DNA of 64,000 nucleotides from Segetibacter sp. 3557_3 (GCF_004354985.1 NZ_SMSK01000005.1:248001-312000); one strand, 5' to 3'; numbered from the stretch's first letter, positions 1-10,472 are shown. Notes: generated by a model from the sequence alone, not told the origin. Numbers and translations are program-made.

Positions 1-1716
1 AATTTCAAAGCGGAAAGCCCGGCAAAGATTAGCAAACAAGAAACAGCTGAAACATTCCTGGACAGTTGCAAAGGTGCTGATTATACTGTTGCAGATGTAA
101 TTGTAAAACCTGCAAAACGTTCACCTGCAGCTCCGTTCACTACGTCTACTTTACAGCAGGAAGCAAGTCGGAAGCTGGGTTATGGTGTAAGCAAAACCAT
201 GTTGCTGGCCCAACGTCTTTACGAGAGTGGAAAGATCACTTATATGAGGACCGATAGCACCAACCTGAGCGAAACAGCCCTGGCAGACATTCAAAAAGAG
301 ATCACGGGTAGCTACGGCGACAAATATCACCAGGCAAGGAAATACAAAAGCAAGAGCGCCAGTGCTCAGGAAGCGCACGAGGCCATTCGCCCCACTTATA
401 TGGACAGCCGGACTGTTGATGATGAAGACGGTCGTAGGCTTTATGAACTCATTTGGAAAAGAACCATAGCATCACAAATGAGCGATGCAGAATTTGAGAA
501 AACCACTGCCCGCATCAACATTTCCACGAACAAGGAAACCTTGAATGCCAATGGCGAGGTCATGAAATTTGATGGGTTTCTTAAGGTTTACCTCGAAGGA
601 AAAGACGACGAAGACGAGGAAGATACTGAAGGTATACTTCCGCCACTCGCAAAGGGTCAGCAGCTCGAATTCAAAGAGATGACGGCGACAGAAAAATTCA
701 CCAGGCCCGCACCGAGGTATACCGAAGCGTCGCTGGTTAAAAAGCTGGAAGAGTTGGGTATCGGCCGGCCATCGACCTATGCGCCAACGATCTCAACCAT
801 TATCAAAAGAAATTACGTTGAGAAAAGGGATAAAGAAGGGGTAAAGCGAAATGTAAACCAACTGCGACTTAGGAAAGATAACGAGATCGAAAAACAGGTG
901 CTGGTGGAAAATACCGGTGCAGAGAAGTCGAAATTATTTCCTACCGATCTGGGGATGGTTGTTACCGATTTTCTGAAGCTCCATTTTAAGCAGGTGATGG
1001 ACTATGGCTTCACTGCCGGTATAGAAGAAGAGTTCGACGAGATTGCCGAGGGTAAGATGAAGTGGAGCAAGATGATCGATGACTTTTACAAACCTTTTCA
1101 TGGCAACATTGAAGAGACACTTGAAAAAGCAGAGCGTGCAAAAGGCGAGCGGGAGTTAGGAATAGACCCGGTGTCGGGCAAGAAGGTGATAGCGAGAATG
1201 GGCCGCTATGGTCCGATGGTTCAGATTGGCGACACCAGTAACGAAGAAGATAAAGCCCGATTTGCGAAGTTGAAGGCTACACAAAGTATTGAAACCATCA
1301 ACCTCGAAGAAGCAATGGAGCTTTTTAAGTTACCCCGGGCGCTTGGTAATTTTGAGGGGTCGGAAGTAGCTGTTAATATCGGCCGGTTTGGCCCATATGC
1401 GGCGCATGATAAAAAGTTTTATTCGCTGAACAAAGAGATGGATCCCTATAATGTTACCCTGGAAGAGATCGCTCCTATGATTACGGAAAAGCGCCAGGCA
1501 AAAGACGACCGTACGATAAAGGTGTTCGAAAAGGAAAAGATCCAATTGCTAAAGGGACCATATGGTCCATATATCAAACAGGGATTGCGCAATTATAAAC
1601 TCAGCAAGGAACAACAGGAACGGGCTGCAGACCTTACGATAGAAGAAGTAAAAGCAATTATTGAAGAACTGAAGGCGAACCCTCCAAAAAAGGTTGCGCG
1701 CAAAAAGAAGGCATAA
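1..1716 (+). CDS. topA: DNA topoisomerase I, 3' part (5' end outside window)
   Basis: The frame is open from base 1, so about 572 C-terminal codons are present and the N-terminal Toprim domain lies upstream of the window. Type IA topoisomerases relax negative supercoils by single-strand cleavage. The active-site Tyr is in the ITYMRTDS motif (about residue 82 of the fragment), followed by the EAHEAIRPT motif and the GRPSTYAPTISTI motif of the family. The C-terminus carries three degenerate GRYGP/GRFGP/GPYGPY-type repeats and ends in a Lys/Arg-rich tail, instead of the Cys4 zinc ribbons seen in E. coli TopA; this is common in Bacteroidota. A strong hairpin follows the stop codon. Confidence 0.96.
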   Translation, partial: NFKAESPAKISKQETAETFLDSCKGADYTVADVIVKPAKRSPAAPFTTSTLQQEASRKLGYGVSKTMLLAQRLYESGKITYMRTDSTNLSETALADIQKEITGSYGDKYHQARKYKSKSASAQEAHEAIRPTYMDSRTVDDEDGRRLYELIWKRTIASQMSDAEFEKTTARINISTNKETLNANGEVMKFDGFLKVYLEGKDDEDEEDTEGILPPLAKGQQLEFKEMTATEKFTRPAPRYTEASLVKKLEELGIGRPSTYAPTISTIIKRNYVEKRDKEGVKRNVNQLRLRKDNEIEKQVLVENTGAEKSKLFPTDLGMVVTDFLKLHFKQVMDYGFTAGIEEEFDEIAEGKMKWSKMIDDFYKPFHGNIEETLEKAERAKGERELGIDPVSGKKVIARMGRYGPMVQIGDTSNEEDKARFAKLKATQSIETINLEEAMELFKLPRALGNFEGSEVAVNIGRFGPYAAHDKKFYSLNKEMDPYNVTLEEIAPMITEKRQAKDDRTIKVFEKEKIQLLKGPYGPYIKQGLRNYKLSKEQQERAADLTIEEVKAIIEELKANPPKKVARKKKA

Positions 1717-1727
1717 CGGACAGCAGA

Positions 1728-1768
1728 TAAAAAAAGCCGGCTAACGAATAACGTTGGCTGGCTTTTTT
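1728..1768. terminator. Bidirectional terminator between topA and sppA
   Basis: An A-run and GCCGGCTAACG pair through a 4-nt loop with CGTTGGCTGGC and a T-run. Two G-T wobbles occur on the + strand. Both convergent genes end next to it. Confidence 0.85.
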
Positions 1769-1837
1769 GTTTTAGCGTCTACTGATCACGATTGCGCTTC
1801 CATTCTCCCTTTTAGAAGTGATAAGGTAGATTTAGCG

Positions 1838-3592
1838 TTATTGAATATTAAGGTCGTATGGCAACCTGGTTTGCGGGATAGCAACCATTCTTTTAACCCT
1901 TTGCAGGTGTTTCAGGAGCTCGTATTGCTCATCACCGATGTCCTCCCTTATCATCTGCGCTTTCATTTCATTCTTCTTTTCACCGAGTATACTTTCAAGA
2001 AAACCCTTCTTTTCAGGGTAAGCTTTCAGGCTATAGTCTTTCAGCTTTGCCATACGTGCAGCACAGTTTACGGCATCCTGTATCGATCCCAGCTTGTCTA
2101 CAAGACCGATCTGCAATCCGCGGGTTCCTGTCCATACCCGACCTTGTGCAATGCTGTCTACATATTCAATTGGTTTCTTACGGCCTTCGGAAACCCGCTG
2201 CTTGAAACTCAGGTAAATTGTATCGATCGAGTTTTGTACAAAACGCTTTTCGGGTTCGGTTAACGGGCGACTTATGGTCAGCATATCGGCAAATGGTCCA
2301 GTCTTCACTCCATCGAAGGTCATCCCCAATTTGTTTTTAAAGAATGCCTGCATATTCGGGATAATACCAAAAACGCCTATCGAACCCGTAATGGTAGTGG
2401 GGTTTGCAAATATACTGTCAGCCTGGGCCGCGATATAGTAACCACCGGAGGCAGCCACGTCGCCAAAACTCACCACCACAGGTTTCAACTTGCGTGTTTC
2501 AGAAATCTCGCGTAGGATAACTTCGCTTGCAAGTGCACTTCCACCGGGAGAGTTTACGCGGAAGACCACGGCTTTTACATTTTTATCGAGTCTAACTTTG
2601 CGAATAATGGCCCGGAACTCATCGGAAGCAATGCTGCCGCTTTGACCGCGCCCATCAATGATTTCACCTTCGGCATATACAACGGCGATACGTTCAGCCT
2701 TGCCAGCCGGCAGATTAACCGTTTTTGCATATTTGCCGGGAGATATAAAGTTGATTTTGGAATCTTTATCAATTCTGAGCCTGCTGATGATTTCAGATTT
2801 AACCTGGTCGTCGTACCTGACCCCATCAATCAATCGATAACGCAGGGCATCATATGCAGTCTGTATACTTCCGGAGTTGGCGAGTTGATGAAGGCTTGCA
2901 GTGTCGGAGCCGGAATGTGCGGCGGCGGCTAATAAAACGCTTGCATAAAGATCATTCAGGTAAACCGTAGTCTGGATCTTGTTTGCTTCAGTCATCTGGT
3001 ATTCGCGCAAAGGTTCCGTTGCACTTTTAAACTTACCGGCGTAAAAGATCTGCGGTTGTATCTCCAGTTTCTCAAGTGTTCCTTTCAGGAAAACCAGGGT
3101 TGACTCAAGACCACGCCAATCAAGCGTGCCCTTTGGATTGCAATAAACTTTATCCGCAGCTGAAGCAATATAATAAGCTTTCTGGCTGAGCACTTCTCCA
3201 TAAGCGATTACAAATTTGCCGGATTTTCTAAAGTCAAGGATGGCGTTCCGCAGCTCGTCGCTTGTAGCAAAGCCGTTTGGATTAATGCTGCCTTTTATAT
3301 AGATACCCTTTATGTTTTCATCTGCTTTCGCCGCGTTCAGCATTCTAACTAATTCGTATAAACCTGGTACATTATCATCATTGTCACCAGTAAACTCTGC
3401 AAGGGGGTTCTCCACTTCCTGCTCATGGATTTCCCGATCCAGGTCTAAAACCAATACGGCATTGGAACCTACCTCAGGCTTATCCGCCGACATAGCCATC
3501 CCGATGAATCCAAAAAGAATCATCACGGCGAGTATGGCAAATACCACCAACGACAGAAAGGATGCAAAAAATACTTTGAAAAAGCTTCTCAT
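1838..3592 (-). CDS. sppA: Signal peptide peptidase SppA, 67K type
   Basis: The 584-aa product has the length of the tandem-domain (67K) SppA that degrades cleaved signal peptides in the inner membrane. The first 35 residues form a hydrophobic anchor. Two S49 peptidase domains follow. The C-terminal one shows VNSPGGSA and ASGGYYIAAQAD, where the Ser corresponds to the nucleophile of E. coli SppA; the N-terminal domain has KAYYIASAADKVY, which should supply the general-base Lys. The gene converges on topA and diverges from folK. Confidence 0.95.
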   Translation of the reverse strand: MRSFFKVFFASFLSLVVFAILAVMILFGFIGMAMSADKPEVGSNAVLVLDLDREIHEQEVENPLAEFTGDNDDNVPGLYELVRMLNAAKADENIKGIYIKGSINPNGFATSDELRNAILDFRKSGKFVIAYGEVLSQKAYYIASAADKVYCNPKGTLDWRGLESTLVFLKGTLEKLEIQPQIFYAGKFKSATEPLREYQMTEANKIQTTVYLNDLYASVLLAAAAHSGSDTASLHQLANSGSIQTAYDALRYRLIDGVRYDDQVKSEIISRLRIDKDSKINFISPGKYAKTVNLPAGKAERIAVVYAEGEIIDGRGQSGSIASDEFRAIIRKVRLDKNVKAVVFRVNSPGGSALASEVILREISETRKLKPVVVSFGDVAASGGYYIAAQADSIFANPTTITGSIGVFGIIPNMQAFFKNKLGMTFDGVKTGPFADMLTISRPLTEPEKRFVQNSIDTIYLSFKQRVSEGRKKPIEYVDSIAQGRVWTGTRGLQIGLVDKLGSIQDAVNCAARMAKLKDYSLKAYPEKKGFLESILGEKKNEMKAQMIREDIGDEQYELLKHLQRVKRMVAIPQTRLPYDLNIQ

Positions 3593-3656
3593 GTGTGTTT
3601 TGAAATTAAGTAGGCGAATTTAAACATATTTGAAGGCTTTGTGTGTACGTTTGATT

Positions 3657-4139
3657 ATGGCAAGGGTTTATTTGTTAATTGGTGGTAACATGGGTGAGCG
3701 GGAGCTGAACCTTAAGGCTGCCCGTACGATGATAGCCGGTGCAGTTGGTGAAATCTTAAGTGCATCTGCCGTGTACGAAACAGAAGCCTGGGGGATTACT
3801 GATCAGCCCCTGTTTTTAAATCAGGCCATCCTGGTCGAAAGCCAATATGATCCTCAGCATATTCTCGAAAACATTCTCTCAATAGAAACCCGGATCGGTC
3901 GAAAACGGGTTCAAAAATTTGGTCCGCGTACCATTGATATCGACATCCTCTTCTATGATAACCTCGTGTTAAATAGCTCAAGCCTCACCATTCCACATCC
4001 TGAAATGCAGAACAGGCGCTTTGCCCTGGCGCCGCTGTACGAAATTGCGGCCAGCCTGCAACATCCTGTGCTAAACAAAACAATTGCGCAGTTATTTGAT
4101 GAATGCCCAGATAAGCTCGTGGTAAAGCGCATCAACTAA
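3657..4139 (+). CDS. folK: 2-amino-4-hydroxy-6-hydroxymethyldihydropteridine diphosphokinase (HPPK)
   Basis: HPPK transfers pyrophosphate from ATP to 6-hydroxymethyl-dihydropterin in folate synthesis. The 160-aa product starts MARVYLLIGGNMGER, the typical HPPK N-terminus. It has PRTIDIDILFYDN with the two Mg-binding Asp residues, and IPHPEMQNRRFALAPL. I chose the ATG at 3657; an upstream in-frame TTG at 3630 would add nine residues without homology. The next gene is a deoxynucleoside kinase, a pairing I recall from other Bacteroidota. Confidence 0.95.
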   Translation: MARVYLLIGGNMGERELNLKAARTMIAGAVGEILSASAVYETEAWGITDQPLFLNQAILVESQYDPQHILENILSIETRIGRKRVQKFGPRTIDIDILFYDNLVLNSSSLTIPHPEMQNRRFALAPLYEIAASLQHPVLNKTIAQLFDECPDKLVVKRIN

Positions 4140-4333
4140 ATTAGCTATGGCAGTGCTTCACCCATTCTTTACCGGGTATCTTTCTTACAACCTACGGCTT
4201 ATTTCCAGGCAATACCAGTGATATGTTAACAGCGGCCGTTTTCATTGATGTACAGCCTGTATACTAAACGACTACATCACCTGGCATAGCATGGCATGCA
4301 AATCATTGCTTCCGGGATATAAGGCCGAGCACC

Positions 4334-4341
4334 TACTTTTG
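4334..4341 (+). promoter_or_regulatory. Bacteroidota -7 box for the deoxynucleoside kinase
   Basis: TACTTTTG matches TAnnTTTG. A TTG lies at 4306-4308, 25 nt upstream, slightly longer spacing than usual. Only 8 nt separate the box from the ATG at 4350, so the transcript would be leaderless or nearly so. Confidence 0.5.
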
Positions 4342-4349
4342 CAACATTA

Positions 4350-4982
4350 ATGAAGCATCATTTTATCACCATAGAGGGCAACATCGGCGCTGGTAAAACA
4401 ACGCTTGCACACCTGCTTTCAAAAAAACTCAATGCCCGGTTGGTTCTTGAAGAGTTTGCTGACAATCCCTTTCTGGCGAAATTTTACCAAAACCCCGAAC
4501 AATACGCATTTCCGTTGGAGCTCTTTTTTATGGCTGAGCGTTATAAGCAATTGAAGGAATTGCTGCACATGAAAGACCTTTTTCAGAATATTACGGTTAG
4601 CGATTACCTGTTTACCAAGTGCCTGCTTTTTGCCAAAGTAAACCTTCCCGTTGAAGAGTTCCTCCTTTACCAAAAGTTGTTTACAATTATTCACAGTCAA
4701 CTCATGCACCCCGATATACTGGTATACCTTCATGCCCCGGTGCAAAAGTTGCAGGAAAACATCCGTAAACGCAACCGCGAATTTGAGCAAACCATTTCAA
4801 ACGAGTACCTGTTTCGCATCCAGGAAACGTATACAAACTATATCAAACAACATAATATCACCACCATCTTTGTGGATGTAAGCAACGCCGATTTCCTGGG
4901 AAATGAAAAACACCTACAGGTAATTACCGACGCCCTCGACAAAAATTACGAATCAGGTCAGCACTACTTTACACTACCCTAA
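4350..4982 (+). CDS. Deoxynucleoside kinase (dAK/dGK family)
   Basis: The 210-aa protein belongs to the deoxyadenosine/deoxyguanosine/thymidine kinase-like family that phosphorylates salvaged deoxynucleosides. The P-loop EGNIGAGKTT is at residues 9-18, LEEFADNPFL follows with the general-base Glu, and the lid-type Arg motif IRKRNREFEQ is near residue 140. The MFS gene starts 3 bp after its stop, so the two are very probably cotranscribed. The exact nucleoside cannot be read from sequence. Confidence 0.9.
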   Translation: MKHHFITIEGNIGAGKTTLAHLLSKKLNARLVLEEFADNPFLAKFYQNPEQYAFPLELFFMAERYKQLKELLHMKDLFQNITVSDYLFTKCLLFAKVNLPVEEFLLYQKLFTIIHSQLMHPDILVYLHAPVQKLQENIRKRNREFEQTISNEYLFRIQETYTNYIKQHNITTIFVDVSNADFLGNEKHLQVITDALDKNYESGQHYFTLP

Positions 4983-4985
4983 CCC

Positions 4986-6233
4986 ATGAACACCAACGTA
5001 AGCAGGCACGACCCGCTCGCCGCCGTCAGAATACCAGAGTACAGGTTTTTAATGATCGGACGATTTTGCTTTATCATGGGGTTGCGTATGCTAAGCACGC
5101 TGGTGGGCTGGTGGTTATACGAATTAACAAGCGCCCCCCTGGCACTCGGGCTGATCGGGCTTGCTGAGGTGGTGCCCGCATTATCGCTGGCCCTTTATGC
5201 CGGTCATGTGATCGATATCAGCGAAAAGAAAAGGCTTTTACTTAGGGGTATTTTTTTCTACCTGCTTGCTGCGGCCACCCTGCTCATCTTGTCTACGCAT
5301 TACATTAGCAATACCGCAGGTAAACCATTTATTATTGGCGCTATTTACTTCGTCATTTTCTGCACCGGCATTCTTCGCGCATTTACCGGTCCAGCGTTTT
5401 CGGCAATCGTCGGACAAACGGTATCCAAAGAACTGCTGCCCAACGCTACTACCTGGAACCAGGGCACATGGCTTTCAGCTTCGGTGATCGGGCATGCCTC
5501 GGCCGGTTTCCTGATTGCCGCCTTTAGCAATACCGGCACGCTGATGCTTGTTGTATCGCTGATGATCCTTGCACTATACGTACTTTCAAAAATGCACAAA
5601 AAGCCCGCGGTGCATACCGCCGGCGAAAAGCGAACCTGGGAAAGTGTGAAAGAAGGACTCACATTTGTTTTTTCAACCAAGGAAATCCTGGGTGCACTTT
5701 CACTCGACCTTTTTGCCGTATTGTTTGGCGGCGCCGTTGCACTTGTTCCGGTTTATGCGAAAGACATTTTAAACGTTGGCGCTATTGGCTTTGGCTGGCT
5801 GAATGCTGCAACCGACATTGGCGCAATTACCGTAGTCATATTGCTAGCACTGTTTCCATTACGCCGAAACCAGGGCAAGCTGCTGTTTTTCGCTGTTGCA
5901 GGGTTTGGCTTGTGCATCATCATCTTTGGTATCTCAAAAATCTTCTGGATATCCTTTCTTGCACTGATGTTTGGCGGAATACTCGATGGTATCAGCGTTG
6001 TAATTCGCGGAACGATTCTTCAGCTTAAAACTCCTGATGAAATGCGTGGCCGGGTTATGAGTGTTAATTCCATGTTCATCAACAGCAGCAACGAACTTGG
6101 GCAATTCGAAAGCGGGGTAATGGCTAAGTTCTTGGGGGTTGTGCCTTCGGTGGTATTTGGGGGTTGTATGACCATCTTAGTGGTAATCGCCACCTGGTTT
6201 AAAGCGCCAAGCCTTAAAAAGATGGAATACTAA
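4986..6233 (+). CDS. MFS transporter (EntS/MFS_3-like exporter)
   Basis: The 415-aa protein has about 12 hydrophobic segments and the DISEKKRLLLRG loop between TM2 and TM3 typical of major facilitator transporters. LKTPDEMRGRVMSVNSMF near residue 350 is the signature of the EntS/MacA-type exporter branch. The substrate is unknown. It follows the kinase by 3 bp. The roughly 230 bp after it hold only a small GCCC/GGGC hairpin (about 6347-6361). Confidence 0.88.
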   Translation: MNTNVSRHDPLAAVRIPEYRFLMIGRFCFIMGLRMLSTLVGWWLYELTSAPLALGLIGLAEVVPALSLALYAGHVIDISEKKRLLLRGIFFYLLAAATLLILSTHYISNTAGKPFIIGAIYFVIFCTGILRAFTGPAFSAIVGQTVSKELLPNATTWNQGTWLSASVIGHASAGFLIAAFSNTGTLMLVVSLMILALYVLSKMHKKPAVHTAGEKRTWESVKEGLTFVFSTKEILGALSLDLFAVLFGGAVALVPVYAKDILNVGAIGFGWLNAATDIGAITVVILLALFPLRRNQGKLLFFAVAGFGLCIIIFGISKIFWISFLALMFGGILDGISVVIRGTILQLKTPDEMRGRVMSVNSMFINSSNELGQFESGVMAKFLGVVPSVVFGGCMTILVVIATWFKAPSLKKMEY

Positions 6234-6461
6234 CCAGCATTACGGTTAGAATAACAAATCTTTTTTGTGACCAGCAGCAACATTTTGGGCATCGGCCGTT
6301 GCCACGTCCGCCCGGCCGTAAAATGATTTTGCAAAAGATGTGAATAGCCCTTCGGACGGGCTCGGTTCAACGGCATTATTTCATAGCATCGGGGGAACAT
6401 CTGCCTGGATGGAGATCGGTTACATTACAACAGCATTTAAGAAAACTTTTGAAACCATTGC

Positions 6462-6947
6462 TCAAGGCTTTACGGGCAACAATGCTTCCAAAACATGCAC
6501 TACGATAGGACAAACGGAGGAATTCTTTAGCGTAAGTTGCGGCCTCTTTAACAACACGTCTTCGTCGGTATAAGGATAACGGGCGCAATCGCTTGGCCTT
6601 TCGTCGTAAATGTCGCAGGTATTGTCTGCACCTAAGAACGGGCAGGGTTTTGTTCTCACAACATAATCCCCGTCTTCATCAAGCACAAGGTAAGTATCTA
6701 TAAAAACACTTTCCTTCATCCCCAGGTACTTGCTAATTCGTTTTATATCGGGTGTTTTAAACCGTGGAGAATAATTCTTACAACAATTTGCACACTTCAA
6801 ACAATCAATGTCCCTGAATGCGTTTTCATTTAGTTGAGGCAACTGCTTCAGCACCTTATTTTTGTCGGCCCGCTGCAACAATTGCTTGTACTGCTTCTGG
6901 TGCTCAGCCGACCTTTGCTTCCACTTGTCTAAACTAAACTCGGGCAT
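6462..6947 (-). CDS. YkgJ-family cysteine cluster protein
   Basis: The 161-aa protein carries the CLKCANCC cluster (about residues 48-55), then CPFLG, NTCDIYDERPSDCARYP. This is the Cys pattern of the YkgJ/UPF0153 family, proposed to bind zinc or an Fe-S cluster. No enzymatic role is proven for this branch. The gene stands alone, with a consensus -7 box about 50 nt upstream. Confidence 0.88.
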   Translation of the reverse strand: MPEFSLDKWKQRSAEHQKQYKQLLQRADKNKVLKQLPQLNENAFRDIDCLKCANCCKNYSPRFKTPDIKRISKYLGMKESVFIDTYLVLDEDGDYVVRTKPCPFLGADNTCDIYDERPSDCARYPYTDEDVLLKRPQLTLKNSSVCPIVVHVLEALLPVKP

Positions 6948-6995
6948 TATAATTTGTTGGCGTTAAGGGCCCGACCAGATTAGCCATCGGGCTGG

Positions 6996-7003
6996 CAAAG
7001 GTA
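6996..7003 (-). promoter_or_regulatory. -7 promoter box upstream of the YkgJ gene
   Basis: On the minus strand the bases read TACCTTTG, an exact TAnnTTTG. No clear TTG is seen at the expected -33 distance. Confidence 0.4.
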
Positions 7004-7212
7004 AGTTGTTTAACGAGCCCGATATTGATGCAGATACCTCTCCTATATACTACAGCGGCTTTTTACCATTTCGTTATCGACCCCTCCTGGCAAAACAAAC
7101 GTTGCCGCTACAGGAACTCCACAATGAGTGGTACCTCGTCCAGTTTGGGAACCGAGCAATCGAAAACTGCCGCTGATAGCTGCAACCGGGATTTGCGAAT
7201 GACGGTTTTATG

Positions 7213-7243
7213 CAAAAAAAAATCCCCCGTGCAAACGGGGGAT
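7213..7243 (-). terminator. Rho-independent terminator of lon
   Basis: On the minus strand ATCCCCCGT, a TTGC loop and ACGGGGGAT are followed by nine T residues. It lies about 70 nt after the lon stop. The 265 bp between here and the YkgJ start hold no supported gene. Confidence 0.92.
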
Positions 7244-7312
7244 CAACTACTAAAACATCTAACAATGAAACGTCAGATAATAACATCCAAACTGGTAAAA
7301 AGGTTGTAACGA

Positions 7313-9715
7313 TTATACAAGCGAAAGCTCCAGTACCTGCTGCATATTTTTTACGTAGTGAAAGTTTACCCCCTTTATAAAGGTGCTGTCAATTTCCTGT
7401 ACGTCTTTTTCGTTTTGCCAGCACATCACGATATCTTTTAAACCTGCACGTTTTGCAGCCAACACCTTTTCTTTAATTCCACCCACAGGCAGTACCTGCC
7501 CACGAAGCGTAATCTCACCGGTCATTGCCAGGTAAGGCTTTACTTTCCTGCCCGTGAAAGCGCTGGTTAAAGAAGTTAGCATGGTGATGCCTGCGCTTGG
7601 ACCGTCTTTGGGAACAGCGCCTTCGGGTACGTGCACGTGAATGTTCTTCTTTACGAAAGCTTCAGGATCAACCCCATACTTGCGTGCATTGGCCTGTAAA
7701 TAACTCAGGGCAGTTGAGGCGCTTTCCTTCATCACATTTCCAAGGTTACCGGTAAGCTTTAGTTCTCCCTTTCCGTCGCTTAAAATTGTTTCTATAAAAA
7801 GAATATCTCCACCTACATAGGTCCAGGCAAGCCCAACGGCTACCCCGGCCATGTTCGCTGTTTTATAAATTTCGTTGCTGTAGCGGGGCGAACCAAGTAT
7901 GCGTTCAACGTCGGCAGTCATCAGTGTTGGTTTGATCTTACCTTTAATCGCCATCTCTTTAGCCTGGTTACGCATAATAGATGCAAGCTGCCTGTCGAGT
8001 TCACGAACCCCACTTTCGCGGGTAAAGTTTTCGATAATTTTTTCGAGCACCTTATCGGCAATCTTCAATTTGCCCGGTTTCAGGCCATGGGCCTCCAGTT
8101 GTTTGGGAACGAGATGACGTTTAGCGATCTCTACTTTTTCTTCGATCGCATAACCACTCAGGTCGATGATCTCCAGGCGGTCGCGTAAAGCTGGCTGAAT
8201 GGAGTTGATGTTATTTGCTGTAGCAATAAACAACACCTTGCTCAAGTCGTATTCCAGCTCAAGATAGTTATCGTAAAAGGTATTGTTCTGTTCGGGGTCG
8301 AGCACTTCAAGCAGCGCGCTGCTAGGATCGCCGCGCATATCGCTACCGATCTTATCAATTTCATCCAGGATCATAACCGGGTTACTGGTTTTGCTTTTCC
8401 GGATGTTTTGCAATATCCGGCCTGGCATTGCCCCGATATAAGTTTTACGGTGCCCGCGTATTTCACTTTCATCGTGTAATCCGCCAAGGCTCACCCGTAC
8501 ATATTTGCGGTCAACAGCATGGGCTATGCTCCTGCCCAAGGAGGTTTTACCAATACCTGGCGGGCCAATAAAACAAAGGATCGGGCTCTTCATATCGCCC
8601 TTCAATTTTAACACAGCGAGGTACTCCAGTATGCGCTCCTTGATCTTGCCCATGCCGTAATGATCGTTGTCGAGTACATCTTTGGCCTTTTGCAAGTCGT
8701 AAGTGGCCTCGCTATATTCATCCCACGGCAGGTCGAGCATCAGGTCGAGGTGATTGTACACTACCGAATAGTCCGGAACACTGGGATGCATTCTTTCGAG
8801 CTTTTCAATGCCGTTTTTAAACATTGTTTTAGCTGCCTGTGGCCACTTCTTTGTTTCGGCGCGCTTCTTCATCTCGGCAACCTCGCGGTCGTTGATGTCG
8901 CCACCAAGTTCTTCTTTAATGCTCTTTAGCTGTTGCTGAAGAAAGTAGTCGCGTTGCTGCTTATCAAGTTCGGTGCGGGTTTTTGCGGTCACCTTATTTT
9001 TTAACTCAGCGAACTGCAGTTCCTTTTGCAGAATCTGCATGAGTTCTTCCGCGCGATTATTTACATCGTCAATTTCAAGCAGGCGTTGTTTCTCAGCAAT
9101 TTCACTGTTAAGGTTACTGCTAACAAAATTGATGAGGAAAGAAGGGTTCTCAATATTTTTGAGGATGATTGAAGCTTCAGTTGGCATGTTTGGCGACAAC
9201 TGCACAATCTGCGATGCAAGGTCTTTTATATTGCTGACGATTGCTGCAAAGTGTTCGTCAGTCGGGATAACATCGTCTTCAACCAAACGAACCTTTGCTT
9301 TAAAGTAAGGTTCATCCGTTACGATAGCCTCCAGTTCAAAGCGCTTTTTACCCTGTATGATAATGGTAGTGCCACCATCGGGCATTTTAATAAGCTTAAC
9401 TATACGGGCAACCGTTCCTATTTTACAAAGGTCGGCTGTCGTGGGATCTTCTATTGTGCTGTCGGTTTGCGCCAGCACGCCAATAAGCTTGTCGGACTTG
9501 TAGGAGTCGGTAACAGCTTTTATGCTTTTATCGCGACCAACGGTAATCGGTAATACAACACCGGGAAATAAAACTGTGTTTCTTAAAGGTAGAACGGGCA
9601 ATTCATCGGGAACCGACGTCAGGCGATCGTTTTCATTATCTGTTTCGTTAAGGGGAATTATTGGTATGAAATCAGTGTCATCCTCGGGTTTGGCAAAATA
9701 ATTTTTTTCGAACAT
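7313..9715 (-). CDS. lon: ATP-dependent endopeptidase La (Lon)
   Basis: The 800-aa length is normal for LonA, the hexameric AAA+ protease that degrades misfolded and regulatory proteins. Residues 38-235 form the N-terminal substrate-binding domain. Walker A GPPGIGKT is at 384-391 and Walker B MILDEID at 448-454. The C-terminal protease domain has [10 protein letters not shown] with nucleophile Ser707 and [14 protein letters not shown] with Lys750; the 43-residue spacing equals that of the E. coli Ser/Lys dyad. I see no CIRCE element or strict TAnnTTTG box upstream. Confidence 0.97.
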   Translation of the reverse strand: MFEKNYFAKPEDDTDFIPIIPLNETDNENDRLTSVPDELPVLPLRNTVLFPGVVLPITVGRDKSIKAVTDSYKSDKLIGVLAQTDSTIEDPTTADLCKIGTVARIVKLIKMPDGGTTIIIQGKKRFELEAIVTDEPYFKAKVRLVEDDVIPTDEHFAAIVSNIKDLASQIVQLSPNMPTEASIILKNIENPSFLINFVSSNLNSEIAEKQRLLEIDDVNNRAEELMQILQKELQFAELKNKVTAKTRTELDKQQRDYFLQQQLKSIKEELGGDINDREVAEMKKRAETKKWPQAAKTMFKNGIEKLERMHPSVPDYSVVYNHLDLMLDLPWDEYSEATYDLQKAKDVLDNDHYGMGKIKERILEYLAVLKLKGDMKSPILCFIGPPGIGKTSLGRSIAHAVDRKYVRVSLGGLHDESEIRGHRKTYIGAMPGRILQNIRKSKTSNPVMILDEIDKIGSDMRGDPSSALLEVLDPEQNNTFYDNYLELEYDLSKVLFIATANNINSIQPALRDRLEIIDLSGYAIEEKVEIAKRHLVPKQLEAHGLKPGKLKIADKVLEKIIENFTRESGVRELDRQLASIMRNQAKEMAIKGKIKPTLMTADVERILGSPRYSNEIYKTANMAGVAVGLAWTYVGGDILFIETILSDGKGELKLTGNLGNVMKESASTALSYLQANARKYGVDPEAFVKKNIHVHVPEGAVPKDGPSAGITMLTSLTSAFTGRKVKPYLAMTGEITLRGQVLPVGGIKEKVLAAKRAGLKDIVMCWQNEKDVQEIDSTFIKGVNFHYVKNMQQVLELSLV

Positions 9716-9841
9716 GGTTTAAGTTTCAATGGACATATTGTCACCATAAGTCGCAAGGAAATTGAGATTTGTTGAGTATATCACTGGTCAATATTGGTGC
9801 CAGTGAAACCATTTCCCGGAGCCCCTACAAAGTTGACATAT

Positions 9842-9868
9842 AAAAAAAGAGCATCCTAACAGATGCTC
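9842..9868 (-). terminator. Terminator of the outer-membrane protein gene
   Basis: GAGCATC, CTAACA loop and GATGCTC are flanked by an A-run on the + strand, which gives a U-tract on the minus strand, directly after the gene that ends at 9891. Confidence 0.88.
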
Positions 9869-9890
9869 AAAAACAATGACAAAGATATGC

Positions 9891-10472
9891 CTAGAGAAGC
9901 TTTAAACCAACGCCAACTTGAAGCTGCTGGTTTTTCCATTTGTTTGAATTACCAATGTCGTTAATGTTATTCAGACCGATATTATAGCGGCCATAAAGGC
10001 GCAACATGCTAAAGTTAAGCTGTACACCGCCGACGGCTGCAAGGTCGCCTTTTTTAAACGCGTCTTTACCATTCTGAAGTGTAGTTTCATGAGGGTTTGT
10101 AAGAATGCTGAATTGGGGACCAAGATGAAGGGTTAAAAACTTACCGCTGTTGATTCTTAGTAAGACTGGAATACTCAGGTAGTTTAGTTTGATGTTATCG
10201 CCAAGATTTAAATCCAGGATATCACTGGTATTAGCCGTATACCTCGACTTGGTTTGACTGAAAAGAACCTCGGGCTGTATACCCCATTTGCCAAAATCAA
10301 TTTCGGCAAAACCGCCTGCCTGGTAGCTTAGATTGTAACCATCGTTAAAAGATACACCATCAATTTTTCCAAGGTTTGCACCAGCTTTTACACCAAGGTT
10401 AAACTTCTGTGCAAAAGACCCAGTGCTGAGGAGCAGAAGGGTTGTGAACATGCATAAAAAAACTCGTTTCAT
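9891..10472 (-). CDS. Small outer-membrane beta-barrel protein (porin-like)
   Basis: From the ATG at 10472 the product is 193 aa and begins with a signal peptide (MKRVFLCMF..., cleavage after SFA). An upstream ATG at 10508 would place 12 polar residues in front of it, so I prefer 10472. The mature part has alternating beta-strand patterns with GVKAGANLGKI at the start, as in OmpW/PorT-like 8-stranded barrels of Bacteroidota (PF13568-like), and ends in VGVGLKLL. Function is unknown. The promoter at 10713 and the micro-ORF at 10594-10704 may belong to the same transcript. Confidence 0.85.
   Translation of the reverse strand: MKRVFLCMFTTLLLLSTGSFAQKFNLGVKAGANLGKIDGVSFNDGYNLSYQAGGFAEIDFGKWGIQPEVLFSQTKSRYTANTSDILDLNLGDNIKLNYLSIPVLLRINSGKFLTLHLGPQFSILTNPHETTLQNGKDAFKKGDLAAVGGVQLNFSMLRLYGRYNIGLNNINDIGNSNKWKNQQLQVGVGLKLL

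Noticed and set aside
1754-2263. 169-codon frame opposite to sppA
   Set aside because: Lies antisense to a clearly conserved gene and shows no family pattern; a shadow of sppA codon usage.
6965-7177. Open frame on the + strand (ending NEWYLVQFGNRAIENCR) between the YkgJ and lon genes
   Set aside because: It looks protein-like, but has no start codon, ribosome site, promoter or family match; it overlaps the YkgJ promoter region and is only 70 codons long.
7025-7309. 94-codon + strand frame crossing the lon terminator
   Set aside because: Runs straight through a strong terminator hairpin of the opposite strand and has no recognisable features.
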